A stretch of DNA of 64,000 nucleotides from Candidula unifasciata (lineage: Eukaryota; Mollusca; Gastropoda; Stylommatophora; Geomitridae), in NCBI GenBank assembly GCA_905116865.2, contig CAJHNH020008439.1, positions 307,367 through 371,366 on the forward strand. The letters are read 5' to 3'. A program made the translations under genes and the position numbers. The notes beneath the pieces were generated by a model. The model was not told where the DNA came from. It made no database searches and saw only the letters and a program-made list of their open reading frames with translations. Shown here in pieces: positions 22,193 through 32,201 of this stretch; the stretch's first letter is position 1, and each line of letters opens with the position of its first letter.

Positions 22193-22494
22193 CAGGGCTG
22201 CCAATGTGAATTTTTGGAAAAACCCAGCTAAGCTAAACAAAAACCCAAGCAATACATAAGCAAAGAACCACACACACAAAAACCAGATTGTCAAAAAAGC
22301 ACAAGTTTTTATAGTTACGGAACGAAATATTTACCCACTTTATTAAAGATTAAAGTGGGTAAATATTTCGTTTCGTAACTATAAAAAACTATATAATGAT
22401 ATATTTTGTAAAAACTCAAGATTTTAAAATGTGAACCCAAGGTGTAAAATAAAAACCCATATCTGGGGGTAAAAACCCATCATTGGCAGTCCTG
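22193..22494. mobile_element. hAT-like MITE, 302 bp, with degraded 8-bp TSD
   Basis: Terminal inverted repeats: CAGGGCTGCCAATG at the left, cattggcagtcctg at the right (reverse CAGGACTGCCAATG, one mismatch in 14). Flanking 8-mers atcatcac (22185-22192) and atcttctc (22495-22502) match at 6 of 8. It has no coding region. It carries the hairpin at 22305-22389 and several 'aaaaccca' motifs. Confidence 0.7.
22305..22389. repeat. Near-perfect 38-bp inverted repeat (hairpin)
   Basis: Left arm 22305-22342 and right arm 22351-22389 are reverse complements except one mismatch and one extra base, with an 8-bp loop ttaaagat. Core of each arm: acgaaatatttacccacttt. Confidence 0.97.
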
Positions 22495-22668
22495 ATCTTC
22501 TCTGGCCAGAGGCCCTTGCCCTAGCATAGAAATGTCATTCATACAAAACAACTGGCAATGATCCGCCGGCCACTAACCACACCTCTGCGGGCTAGATTTG
22601 GCCCCGCGAACACCAGTTGAATCAAGCTAACGAGCCATGCTGCTGACGTAACATAACATACGTTAACG

Positions 22669-22794
22669 CAGCGATTTTAAAACTTGGTACCACGGCACCC
22701 AGCGATGCCGCGAGCGTATGTCAGGAGTGCCGCGAGTGTGTTGACATAAAATTTGCACTGCTTTTTGCCGACGGAAAATGTTTGAGAAGCGCTG
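22669..22794. mobile_element. Small hAT-like MITE, 126 bp
   Basis: Left end CAGCGATTTTAAAACTT; right end ttgagaagcgctg, reverse CAGCGCTTCTCAA. Inner sequence has the 'ggtaccacggcacccagcga' and tgccgcgagtgtg segments seen in hAT MITEs. Flanking 8-mers match only 5 of 8. Confidence 0.55.
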
Positions 22795-23039
22795 TGTTAT
22801 CATTAGCCCGGTTTTGGGACGTCATTAGCATCCCCCGTCATCTGAAGCCGGACTTGGGCGAACTGTCTATGAAATGTACTTATTATTTTTTGGGTAATTT
22901 CAGTCGAAAGATTCATTTAGTTCATTCTATGTTATCGTTGAAAAGATATGTAGTGGTAATTACAAAGAGGGGAAAATGTTCTCCAAAATGCAATATCGAA
23001 GCCAATGGGATGTCTAAAGCAAAGTTTACACATTTGAGT

Positions 23040-23262
23040 ATCTGGCTGCCTGAGCGGTTACAACGCCGGGATCTCATGCGGGAGATCCGAGTTCGACCCC
23101 CGGTAAGGTGATGAATGTTTTTCTGTTGGGACACAAATAAACGTCCTGGCCTGCACAGTCCGTGGCGGCAGCAATAGCCATGAGGATCGGGCTCACGACC
23201 CACCCCTGACTACACCGCCCGAAAAAGCGGTGAATGCAGACACCATCCCGATACAGAAGAAC
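23040..23262 (+). mobile_element. tRNA-derived SINE with Pol III boxes
   Basis: Head 'tggctgcctgagcggttaca' (A box) and GAGTTCGACCCCC (B box) about 35 bp apart, as in tRNA genes, followed by a non-tRNA body 'ggtaaggtgatgaatg', 'gtgaatgcagacacc'. The 3' acceptor half of a tRNA is missing, so it is not a functional tRNA. Confidence 0.6.
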
Positions 23263-23574
23263 GAAGTATTAAAGACGTGTTAAAAAGGTGGAAAGGGGGG
23301 GGGGAAGAGAACATTCTTGAAAGCTAACTTTATAGAATTAATATGGGCTTTTTGTCTGGCCATACTCAGTGCGGCACCTTTTTTCCTGAAAAAAAAAATG
23401 TATCTTCTTGTTTCCAGTGCTACTGTTATAGACACACTGTGGAGAGTACTGCCACCTTTTGTTTTGAAAAACTATGTTGTTGGTGTCGGCACATTTGTTT
23501 CTAGAACCCCAAAAAAGCCATGGAATTAATCTGATCCTTATCTGCGAAACTATAAACCTCTTTTAACTACAGTG
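23263..23574. other. Intergenic DNA with G-run
   Basis: Poly-G at about 23295-23302; otherwise nothing recognised. Confidence 0.5.
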
Positions 23575-23765
23575 AAAGTGCGAAAAATGCAATGGTATGG
23601 ACATGTAATAAGATCTAACGGCCTCACAAAAACAATACTGCAGGGCTCAGTAGAGGGAAAGAGGAGAAGAGGCAGACCAAGAAAGAACCTGACTGTCTAG
23701 ACAGGCCTCAGGCATGCAACCATGATGTCCATCGCAACTGACCGCCGAAGGTGAAGAGAGCCACC
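23575..23765 (+). mobile_element. LINE 3' remnant
   Basis: Reads KVRKMQWYGHVIRSNGLTKT then ILQGSVEGKRRRGRPRKN before a stop: a LINE reverse transcriptase tail of a family distinct from the other copies here. Confidence 0.7.
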
Positions 23766-23809
23766 GCTACCTCCAGAATAAATAGAGTCGGCCGTGAGAG
23801 AGCTGATCT

Positions 23810-24022
23810 TTTTAGGAAGAAATTTTTTTGTCATTTGAAGCCCTACTCTGGCTAAAGGCTAAACGCGGTTTCTGGGACCTCTCCACGGGGATTCTCACCC
23901 ACATGGTGACACTCTGTGTCATCGGATGTTTATCGCTTGTGTGATGTCCTGGTAGGGTAGTAAGTAAGTCAGAGAGCTGATCAGGCAGTCAACAGAAACT
24001 AGTGACCCAGCGACATGTGGAG
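23810..24022 (+). repeat. Interspersed repeat (family F)
   Basis: Contains 'gggacctctccacggggatt' and 'atgtttatcgcttgtgtgat', found in inverse orientation at 27572-27750, and 'gtagtaagtaagtcagagag' to 'ctagtgacccagcgaca', found again at 24915-24988. Confidence 0.65.
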
Positions 24023-24244
24023 TTCCGGGATGATGATGTGCAAAAGTGAATCAGCCAGTTCTTAAAACATTACGAATTGCAGATTTATAGTTTTATAGGA
24101 AATTAGCGAGGTAACCATGGGCAGATAAAAAGCCGAATCTGGTTACTGATTAAAGAATTGACATAACAGAACAATAGACATACCCATAGATGCTTTATCT
24201 TCCGCGGCAAATGTATTTATTTCGGTGTAGATGCTAAACCTTTG

Positions 24245-24482
24245 TCGGCTCTGTGGCTAAGTCGATGGGAGCGCTTCGTAATGCCGGGGTCGATCCAAGC
24301 TGCGGGCCAAGCGCCTTGCGTTGGTTTCGACAGTGGAATCAGGGTGCCGACCGTCCAGGGAGCAATGGCAAACTACTTGACGTAAATTGTGCCTAGAGAA
24401 ACCACACAACAGCCAGGGGCTGCTGGGGTTGGTTCTGCAACGTCCTGTATAGGATACGCAACTAACCTTTCTAAACTGTTAC
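24245..24482 (+). mobile_element. tRNA-derived SINE (family A), near full length
   Basis: Head 'gtggctaagtcgatgggagc' (A-box-like) and ggggtcgatccaagc (B-box-like), then 'ttggtttcgacagtggaatc', 'gagcaatggcaaactacttg' and 'gttggttctgcaacgtcctg'. Best copy of the family. Confidence 0.7.
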
Positions 24483-24802
24483 CATAGGAAACTGATCATA
24501 AACCCGTCGTTCCCTTTCACTCACACCTCCATCCCTGCTTGATTCACAATTCCTCGATCACACATTCTTACATATATATTTTATTTCACCGTATCTTGTG
24601 TCTTCTATCAGCATTTGTTTATAAATTGTTTTCAGAATGTTTCTTTTGTCTAGTACGACTGATTAAAAAAAAAAAAAAAAACCGCCTAATTAAACATCAA
24701 TACACTTTCTGTTACTTGATTAATTCTTACTGTCGTACGTCAAGGCAACAAAAAAAAAAAAATGAGCGAAGTTGAGTAACACTACAATTAACACGTCATG
24801 GA

Positions 24803-24884
24803 GGTAGCGTGGCCGAGCGGTCTAAGGCGCTGGTTTTAGGCACCAGTCTCTTCGGAGGCGTGGGTTCGAATCCCACCGCTGCCA
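24803..24884 (+). tRNA. tRNA-Leu (anticodon TAG)
   Basis: 82 nt, full class II cloverleaf. The acceptor stem GGTAGCG pairs with CGCTGCC (one G-U type pair), discriminator A. Anticodon stem ctggt/accag closes the loop TTTAGGC, anticodon TAG at 24837-24839. Long variable arm tctcttcggagg with a stable hairpin, T stem gtggg/cccac with loop ttcgaat. A box at about 24809-24820 and B box GGTTCGAATCC (24863-24873) are consensus. The sequence is almost that of animal nuclear tRNA-Leu-TAG genes. No intron. It lies on the plus strand in the spacer between DNAH2 and GCC2 and looks fully functional. Confidence 0.97.
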
Positions 24885-24885
24885 A

Positions 24886-24893
24886 TTTTTTTT
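24886..24893 (+). terminator. Pol III terminator, T8
   Basis: A run of eight T starts one base after the tRNA discriminator base, the expected RNA polymerase III stop. Confidence 0.9.
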
Positions 24894-24904
24894 GTTCCTA
24901 ATTT

Positions 24905-24990
24905 GCATGAGTCCTTCCTAATGGGGTAGTAAGTCAGTCAGAGAGCTTATCAGGCAGTCAATAGAAACTAGTGACCCAGCGACACCTCAA
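24905..24990 (+). repeat. Family F repeat, 3' part
   Basis: 'gtagtaagtcagtcagagag', 'atagaaactagtgacccagc' match 23955-24018. Confidence 0.7.
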
Positions 24991-25334
24991 CGTAGTCAGG
25001 TCCTCGTGTTATAGATAGGATGTTTGGTCTTCTTGCAACAAGACTACAAAATATTAACATGCATTTTAAAAATAACCGGCACTTAAATAGTAGGTAAAAA
25101 AAAAAATTAATTAATTAAATGAGCCGCATGTACATTTTAATCCCATCCAAGCTACTAGCTGCTGAGCATCTCACGTGCTACATACTGAGTCAAGAACCAT
25201 ATCACTCGAAACATTCCCACACGTGCTCTGTCCTCATCTTCAGTAGCCAGCACAGAGTTCCAATTCCCATGGTACCAGAAGCAGTTTGTTTAAATGCTGG
25301 GTGGGTGCGTCCCATAAATATTTACCCTGATTAT
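24991..25334. other. Intergenic DNA, nothing recognised
   Basis: No clear feature. Confidence 0.5.
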
Positions 25335-25550
25335 GAAGGCGGGAGCCGCCTTGGTCTAGTTGCTAGGCACTCGCCTGGGGATCGGAAGGTCCTGGGTACC
25401 AGGTACAGTTCTGGGAAGTAAAGGCGACCAGCGGGATGCTGACCACATAACCAAACTAAGTGCCGTTTTGTCTATATAATATAGGTCTAGCCCTATATGC
25501 CCAATACGCCTGATGGGAAGGTGTGGAAAAGGGACCTTAACTTTCTTTAT
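25335..25550 (+). mobile_element. tRNA-derived SINE (family B), internal deletion
   Basis: Head 'gccttggtctagttgctagg' and 'gcctggggatcggaaggtcc', then it jumps to 'gttctgggaagtaaaggcga' and the 3' end 'gggaaggtgtggaaaaggga'. The A-rich 'aaaaatgaccttg' middle part is missing. Confidence 0.7.
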
Positions 25551-26054
25551 TAATTATGAAGGAGATACCGGGAAGGATGGGAAGGATTACAAATCGACAA
25601 GAGGATATTGTGAAGTGGATATACAAGATTTTCAAACTTTGCCGTTAGATTACAGCAATTAAAATTTAATTCATGGGAGATAGTCGTGTTATGATGCGTG
25701 TGTCACTGTTTCTAGTCAGTAGTTTGGATTTTTGGGAACTGGCTGTTTATTCTTTTTCTACTTTGAATGTAGAAATCTTACTTTTGGGGAAAATACAAAC
25801 AGGTTATTTAGAAGCCATATCTGGAGAATATTGACAGTTGTCAGGTGCAAACTATGTTGTGTTGGAAGAAAACTATTGCTTTCATATTGACTGCATAAAT
25901 GATGCAAGATATTTAGGAGCTCTGGGTAAGTGCATAAAAACAATATTTAATTGACTAACTAACCTCTCACAGCAAGTCACTCTTTGCCTCTTTACTAATT
26001 GTTGACTAACAGTATAATTATATGTTGTAGAAGTACACTAATAATATTATTATT
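25551..26054. other. Intergenic DNA, nothing recognised
   Basis: AT-rich without clear features. Confidence 0.5.
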
Positions 26055-26475
26055 TTTGTGAATCATCTTCTGCTTCGCGAACACTGGCTGTAAACTCTGG
26101 CAGAAACTTCTGGTTATCTACTTCTTATGCACTTTTGCAGTTGTACAGTCTGTGTTCATTTTTGTGAATCATCTTCTGCTTCGCGAAAACTGGCAGAAAC
26201 TTCTGGTTGTTCATCTACTTCTTATGCATATTTGCAGTTGTACGGTCTTTGTTCATTTTTTGTGAGTTGTCTTCTGCTTCACGAACACTGGCTGTAAAAT
26301 CTGGCAGAAACTTCTGGTTGTTCATCTACTTCTTATGCACATTTGCAGTTGTACTGTCTGTGTTCATTTTTGTGAATTGTCTTCTGCTTCGCGAATACTG
26401 GCTGTAAACTCTGGCAGAAACTTCTGGTTGTTCATCTAATTCTGGGCTTTAGTCTTGTTCCAGACGCTGTTTTGA
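26055..26475 (-). repeat. Tandem array made from the 3' end of SINE family C
   Basis: Four units of about 105 bp, each with 'catcttctgcttcgcgaaca' then ctggctgtaaactctggcag, 'aaacttctggttgttcatct' and a linker gcagttgtacagtctgtg. The first half of each unit is the reverse 3' end of SINE C. The last unit continues into more SINE sequence (gctttagtcttgttccag). Confidence 0.85.
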
Positions 26476-26879
26476 ACAACGAGATCCGGTATCTATATGG
26501 GAAATTTTTGTGTTTGATATGTGTACGTTGTACAGCATTTGCAGTTATATGGTCTTTTTAAATTTGCTTTAATTACCTTTAAAATAATATACAGTTAATG
26601 ATACTTATATGCGTTTTTGCATGCAGTATTCAGAAATATGTGTGATGTATTTTTAAACAGTTACAAAAAAATTCACAATGACAAGGAATTGATTTCATCC
26701 AACATGATGAAACTGGGAAAATTTGTTTGTGCTGTTTGTATCTTGAGGATAAATATTTAGTAGTGCTATTAGTACTGTTAAAAAATGAAATATGTCGAAA
26801 ATTAATGAAACTGTAGTTTAATTTGTGTATACATCTCCTCGATAAAAACCGTTGACACAGATGGACTCCATTCTTGCAC
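26476..26879. other. Intergenic DNA, nothing recognised
   Basis: AT-rich, no clear feature. Confidence 0.5.
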
Positions 26880-27300
26880 AAGAACGAGAATCCCCGTTGA
26901 CATGTTTGGCCTATAAATAGAGTAAACCGTGCATGGACAAAGAAGAGGAGAAATACTGACATCTTGACAGATCTAAATATCAAGGAAGATTGGCTAATGA
27001 ACAGCATCATGTCTCGGAAGCTGAAATATGTGGGTCATATCAAGCGCCAAGACGGATAAAAAAAATAATAGCAGAAGGCATTGTACCAGGAAGGAAGGGC
27101 AGGGGCCAACCAACACAAAGATGGGGACAGAATATATAAGTGACTCCTTGAGTATGAAAGTACATGAGGCGGGAGAATGGGGACAGAATATATAAGTGAC
27201 TCCTTGAGTATGAAAGTACATGAGGCGGGAGAACTGGCGAGAGACCGAGTTTCTTTTAGGCAGACGTGATGAGAACGACGCCCTGCAAAGGACCTGCTAC
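26880..27300 (+). mobile_element. LINE 3' remnant with internal tandem duplication
   Basis: Reads DILTDLNIKEDWLMNSIM then SRKLKYVGHIKRQDG before a stop: LINE reverse transcriptase tail. Within it, a segment of about 56 bp beginning 'ggggacagaatatataagtg' at about 27123 is repeated immediately at about 27179. Confidence 0.7.
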
Positions 27301-27329
27301 ATGATGATGATGTTCTTCATATGCCGCGG

Positions 27330-27545
27330 AAAAAAATTGGGGTAGACAATTTATTTAGGTGTGGTCGCAAAAATGCCAAGATGTGGAAGACCGTCCTCAG
27401 AGTGCAGAAAAAGCGAAGGAAAGCATTGACCAAGATCGCAAAATGACTACTGGGGCCATTTATAGAGCAGTTAAAGTCAATAGCAGTAGAGCTGCTAGAA
27501 TGTTACGCAATAGACTGAACAAGTCCACACCTGCTATCACGTGAA
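27330..27545 (+). mobile_element. Possible Tc1/mariner transposase N-terminal remnant
   Basis: A frame with CQDVEDRPQSAEKAKESIDQ then DRKMTTGAIYRAVKV and ARMLRNRLNKST resembles the helix-turn-helix/GRPR region of Tc1-like transposases. Short and degraded, so the call is weak. Confidence 0.3.
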
Positions 27546-27571
27546 CAGTAGTAGAAGTAGTACATTTTACC

Positions 27572-27752
27572 CCACTAGGACATCACACAAGCGATAAACA
27601 CCAGATAACACAAAGTGCCCACCATGCGGATGAGGATCACCCGTGGAGAGGTCCCGGAAACCGCGTTCAGCCATTAGACCATATTTATGGCCGGGCTATA
27701 CTGCGGCCCCTGGAGAGAGCCAGTGCGGGGCTTCAAATTAAAGAAAAATTGT
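27572..27752 (-). repeat. Family F repeat, inverse copy
   Basis: 'aggacatcacacaagcgata', 'gagaggtcccggaaaccgcg' and 'ggggcttcaaatt' are the reverse complement of 23830-23955. Confidence 0.7.
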
Positions 27753-28244
27753 ATCACACAGAGGGATGACCATAAACATATACGTGAACATATGGAAGTG
27801 AATGTAACGTTCTGTCGTCAGTTGCTTAAAAAGAGTAGGTCATAAAACATTTTGATGACTATAGGGGTAAGACTTGGGTTCACCATTATGACCCAAAACC
27901 CATAACTGCCAGCATGCACCGGAAAACTCCAGATTCCCCAACAAAGACCACACACAAATTTGTTGTAGGGAAAGTGATGCTAATAGTATCAACACAGTTT
28001 CATTTTAAATTCCTCGAGTTATGGTCCTTGGAGATCTCGGGCTTTTTATTCACTCCACTGAAAAGACATCATTGTGGCTGCTTCAGGATACGTCAGTTAG
28101 GTGATTTTTGTGTATTCGTATGGTTTTGCTTGATTTATATAATGTGCTGATGAAGGATCTGTAGCTGCAACGTTCACTTTCCGTTTCCGTTCGTCATATC
28201 GTGAAACTCGCTGATCTACTTTTCTTTCGTTATTATATCTTTCT
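27753..28244. other. Intergenic DNA, nothing recognised
   Basis: 'cccaaaacccataactgcca' near 27891 resembles the right end of the hAT MITE at 22193-22494; otherwise nothing. Confidence 0.45.
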
Positions 28245-28452
28245 ATACGTCTGTGGCTTAGGCATTGCGAACGCGCTTCGTAATGCCAGGTTCGATCCCA
28301 GCTGCGGGCCCTGCGCCCTGCTTTGGTTTCGACAGTGGTATCGAGAAGCCGACCGTCCAGAGGCAATGGCAAACTAATGGACGTAAATCTGCTTAGAAAA
28401 ACCACAACAGCCAAAAAAATGCTGAGGTTGGTTCTGCAATACTAGTATTTGG
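28245..28452 (+). mobile_element. tRNA-derived SINE (family A)
   Basis: 'gtctgtggcttaggcattgc', ccaggttcgatcccagctg (good B box), 'ggtttcgacagtggtatcga', 'aggcaatggcaaactaatgg', 'gttggttctgcaatactagt'. Confidence 0.75.
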
Positions 28453-28799
28453 AACGCCAAAGTTTTTAAGAATACCTGCATCGAGCCGAGACCGTTAACG
28501 GACGGTGTTATCCAAGTCTCATTACAAAACTTGGAAAGGTTGTGACAAGACAACGAGGGATTGCAATTTTTGTTCTTAGACTTTAAAAATCATATAACTG
28601 GAATTGAGTTTGCCAGTGACGAACTCACAACTGGCATGTGATAACTGGTTAAGTGTGAAAATATGGTGTTATATTCTCAAGGTCTTTTCAATGTCAGAGA
28701 AGGTATACATGTTCACATCTGGGAGATAGCTATGCTGAAAAAGAATACATACTGTGCCAAATTTCAGCTTTCTGTGTCATTTCTGTTCTAGTCAGGATA
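28453..28799. other. Intergenic DNA, nothing recognised
   Basis: No clear feature. Confidence 0.5.
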
Positions 28800-28982
28800 A
28801 GGATTTATAGATTACCATTGTATGTCTTTCCTCTGAGTGCAGTGTCGGCCAAATCCCTTTATCACTCTCTGCTGCACGACTCTCTCCACACCTTAATGAT
28901 CTATTGGCTTTTCCGTATTGTTCTCTTGCTTCCACTTGTTCGCCAGCTACTCATGACATAAACTTTCAATGAAGTCTATTTT

Positions 28983-29762
28983 CATAGCAGAAAATACGGA
29001 ATGCCTACAGAACCACCTAAGTCAAATTAGTAACAAAGGGGAGGAATATAATATGAAAATAAACACTACGAAGACAGAGACAATGGTGATAGGAAGACAT
29101 AAAGACAATTTAGAAATAAAATTAAAAAACAACACCCTCAGACAAACAGAGGAATTTAAGTATTTGGGAGCAATTTTCACATCCAACGGAAAACTGGACA
29201 GAGAAATTAGCTCGAGATGTGCCAAAGCTAATCAAGTATTGGGGCAACTATCTCCCCTGTTGACACACAAGCAGCTACCTCGGAGTACTAAAGTGAATCT
29301 TATCATAACTATTTTTTGGCCAACACTATGCTATCAATACCAAAAGTGGACATTTACATTCTCCAATGAACGTAAAATTGTGACAACAGAGATGAAATGC
29401 CTTAGAAGAGCTGCAGGAGTTTCAATGAAAGACAGGAATACGAAATCACGAAATCAGATGAATGCTAGGAATAAAGCAAGTCTTATAAAACCAGTGTTAA
29501 AGGTCATCAAAGAACAACAATTGAAGTGGCTTGGACACCTAACAAGAATGCCCTGGTACTATCTGCCACAGCGAGCCACACTAAAACATTACAACGGGTA
29601 TGGAACGAGTGGAAGACCTTGAAAAATATGGAGTGATGGCATTAAGAACAGCCTTACAGAAATGAACATCAGTCTTAATAGTGCTCTTGACAGAGCTCAT
29701 CAACGAACATTACATCTACCCCCGACACTTTGCTGAGGTACAAGGTGGAAGAGAAGAAGAAG
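28983..29762 (+). mobile_element. 5'-truncated LINE copy 2 with reverse transcriptase C-terminal frame
   Basis: A 217-codon open frame (28969-29622) reads NMKINTTKTETMVIGRHKDN, EEFKYLGAIFTSNGKLDREI, KCLRRAAGVSMKDRNTKSRN and LKWLGHLTRMPWYYLPQRAT. These are RT blocks after the YxDD site (K-T-E, Y-L-G) plus the C-terminal tail. A stop replaces the R in GRPRK. It ends in gaagagaagaagaagaa. Flanks aatgaagtctatttt (28968-28982) and aatgaaatcgatttt (29763-29777) match 12 of 15 and are a plausible old target duplication. Same family as 18628-19128. Confidence 0.8.
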
Positions 29763-29779
29763 AATGAAATCGATTTTCT

Positions 29780-30128
29780 AAACTGTAATTTAAGAGGTTT
29801 TTGTCACCCGAGTCCCCTTCACCCCCCCCCCCCCCCCCCAAACCACCAGTTTTTGTTATATAAAATAGCCTTTCCCCTGAGTGTAGAGCGTCGGCCAGAT
29901 CCCCTTGCAACTCCTCGCAGCGCCATTCTCCTCAGACCGTAATTATCTTTTTGTGCCTCCGCACTGTTTAATCACTCCCAAAGAGCGCTCACAATATCCA
30001 GCTTGTCATACATCAGTTCACCAAGTGCAGAACTGGCCAGTCTATCTGGCTGCTCATTTCCCAACACACCGACATGACCTGGAGAGAAAACATCCAAATT
30101 ATGCTAACTACTCAGGACCTCTGAAGTG
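29780..30128 (-). mobile_element. RNase H-type LINE fragment, 3' part
   Basis: On the minus strand from about 30085: PGHVGVLGNEQPDRLASSA, then LMYDKLDIVSALWE and YGLRRMALRGVARGSGRRS. PGHxGxxGNExADRLA is the C-terminal motif of RNase H domains in LINEs. A similar but shorter tail lies at 28800-28960. Includes a C-run at 29821-29838. Confidence 0.65.
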
Positions 30129-30189
30129 ATGCTTGCCACTCTGCATGGAGCTAAGATGGTGCTGTGTTTTGTGCTATTTGAGTTACACA

Positions 30190-30428
30190 CTGCATATTAA
30201 GTCCTTGGCACACGGATTGTCACTGCACCACAACTATTAAATATCAGTCACCAGTCACTGTAACTTTTAGTGTTTGCCAGCAGATGCACTCTGACTTCGA
30301 GGGAAACATCCATAAGTAGTGGACTTTTATAACTTGATATTTTCTTGTGGGTCTATTATTTTTCACCCCAAAATGGTGTCCCATAACCCACATGGTAAAC
30401 AGTATGGTTACACACCCAGAGAACTAAC
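30190..30428. repeat. Duplicate of 18515-19430 lacking the LINE
   Basis: 'attaagtccttggcacacgg', 'accacaactattaaatatca', 'cttttagtgtttgccag', then 'cagatgcactctgacttcga' and 'acagtatggttacacaccca' match 18515-18615 and 19275-19420. The copy here lacks the LINE and about 140 bp of the SINE. Confidence 0.75.
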
Positions 30429-31579
30429 TTTTTCAGACAAGTAATAACCTGCAGAAACAAAACAGTTTAGTATATAACTAATATACCAACATCATTATGT
30501 AGCAGCCAAAACATGTAAGTAGAACTGAACAAATGGTCTGTTAATAGTGAAAGGAACAATTTTATTAACAAATAGAAAAGTTAGTAACCAAAATATAAGT
30601 CAGTGTCACAGAATATGTCTATCTCTATACAAAAGGCACAATGGGATAACATTGTTCTGCCTACAAATAAACAATCACACAACACCCTTCAACAAGACAA
30701 CAGTCACGAACATCATATATAAATAGAACAGACTGAACATGACAGAGCTTTCACAGAAATCAGTCACAAAAATGTCATAATTCTCTTTCATACACTCATA
30801 TTTTTAAGAACCATTTCTTAGTGAAAATTGAAAAGAAAAGAAAAAGCTGTAGATACAATTCATGAAAATGTCATCAGCGATTCATCATCATGTAGCAGTT
30901 ATGGAAACTAAAAGTGACAAAATGAAAATTTAAAACATCTCAAGTTTAATATTGTCAACTGTAAATAATAAATGACAAATTTAAAAACAACAATTGTTAA
31001 CTTAGAAATCAACACAATATTTTATTACGTCACAGATATGAACAGTCACCAGTGATGTCACATATGAATATAATGAATATCACATCACATACAGTCATCA
31101 CAAACCATATAATTAGGCTCAAGAACATGTTGAGACATTTAATGAAATCGAGTTACATAAATGTCGTAGTTCTTTTTCAGAAAATTGTGTTTTAAAGAAT
31201 TATAGAAATGTCATGCATAAATAAAACTATCAGCACATAAAACTTAATTAGTGTCATATGTAAATATAATAAGTGCCGTAGATAAAAACAATTATACTGT
31301 CATATTTTATAAACAAAATGAACAGAATTAATGCCACAAATAGACATATCAAATGTCACACACACATGCATGCACACACACAAATACACGGAGCCAATGC
31401 CACATACAAACATAATGAATGTAATGTGTATACATGATGAATGTCATGAAAATGTAACACATAATCAGAATGAATATTACATATAAACATAATTAAGGTC
31501 TTGTATAAACAGAATGAATGTCATCAATAAAAAAAAAAAAAGGTCACAGTGTGTCTGGTAAGGAAATAAGTAATCCATG
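30429..31579. other. A-rich intergenic DNA with loose short repeats
   Basis: Recurrent motifs such as aatgaatgtcac and taaacataatgaatgtcat about every 20-40 bp suggest an old decayed tandem repeat, most visible at 31230-31530. No coding signal. Confidence 0.5.
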
Positions 31580-32070
31580 CTAATCAGATGTAAGCTAGGT
31601 CACAACTTAATGTCACTGATAATAAAAATATAAGCTAGATCACAACTTAATGTCCACGACAATCAAACAAAAGCTAGATCACAGTTTAATGTCCACAATA
31701 ATCAAATATAAGCTAGTTTACAAGTTAATGACCATAATAATAAAAATGAAAGATAGATCACATTTTAATGTCCATGATAATCAGATATAAGCTAGATCAC
31801 AATTTAATGTTCATGATAAGCAAATGTAAGCTAAATCACAACTTAATTTCCACAATAATCAAATATAAGCTAGATCACAACTTAATGACCATGATAAGCA
31901 AATGTAAACTAAATCCCAACTCAATGTCCACAATAATCAATTATAAGCTAGAACACAACTTAATATCCATGATTAGCAAACATAAGCTAAATCACAACTC
32001 AATGTCCACAATAATCAATTATAAGCTAGAACATAACTTAATGTCCACGATAAGCAAACGTAAGCTAGTT
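31580..32070. repeat. 39-bp minisatellite, about 12-13 copies
   Basis: Units of 39 bp built on ataagctagatcacaactta then atgtccacaataatcaa. Because 39 is divisible by 3, one frame stays open for 107 codons (31768-32091), which is a repeat artefact. Confidence 0.95.
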
Positions 32071-32201
32071 AAGAATCAATGTGATGCTTAAGTTACTATG
32101 CATGTGATTCATAGTCAATCATCAGCACAATGTGCTTGCCCAGAAGGTTAACGCCTTCTTGTCTTTGTACAGATCTTGATCCTTTGTGTTCTGGATCAGG
32201 G

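Larger units (their letters stand above)
22135..22622. mobile_element. hAT-like MITE (outer element of a nested pair)
   Basis: Left end cagggctattcaataaag (about 22136) and right end region 'gggctagatttggccccgcg' then aacaccagttgaatcaagc (22589-22627) resemble the two ends of common hAT-type non-autonomous elements, whose ends read CAGGGCTATTCAA / TTGAATAGCCCTG. The right end is mutated and target duplications are not preserved. It is interrupted by the element at 22193-22494. Confidence 0.45.

Noticed and set aside
22782..23111. 109-codon plus open frame
   Set aside because: No recognisable similarity, and it runs across a MITE end and a SINE head.
23040..23115. tRNA-like sequence with A and B boxes
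   Set aside because: No acceptor stem or 3' half; continues into a SINE body, so not a tRNA gene.
31768..32091. 107-codon frame with YKLDHNL repeats
   Set aside because: Translation of the 39-bp minisatellite (period divisible by 3).
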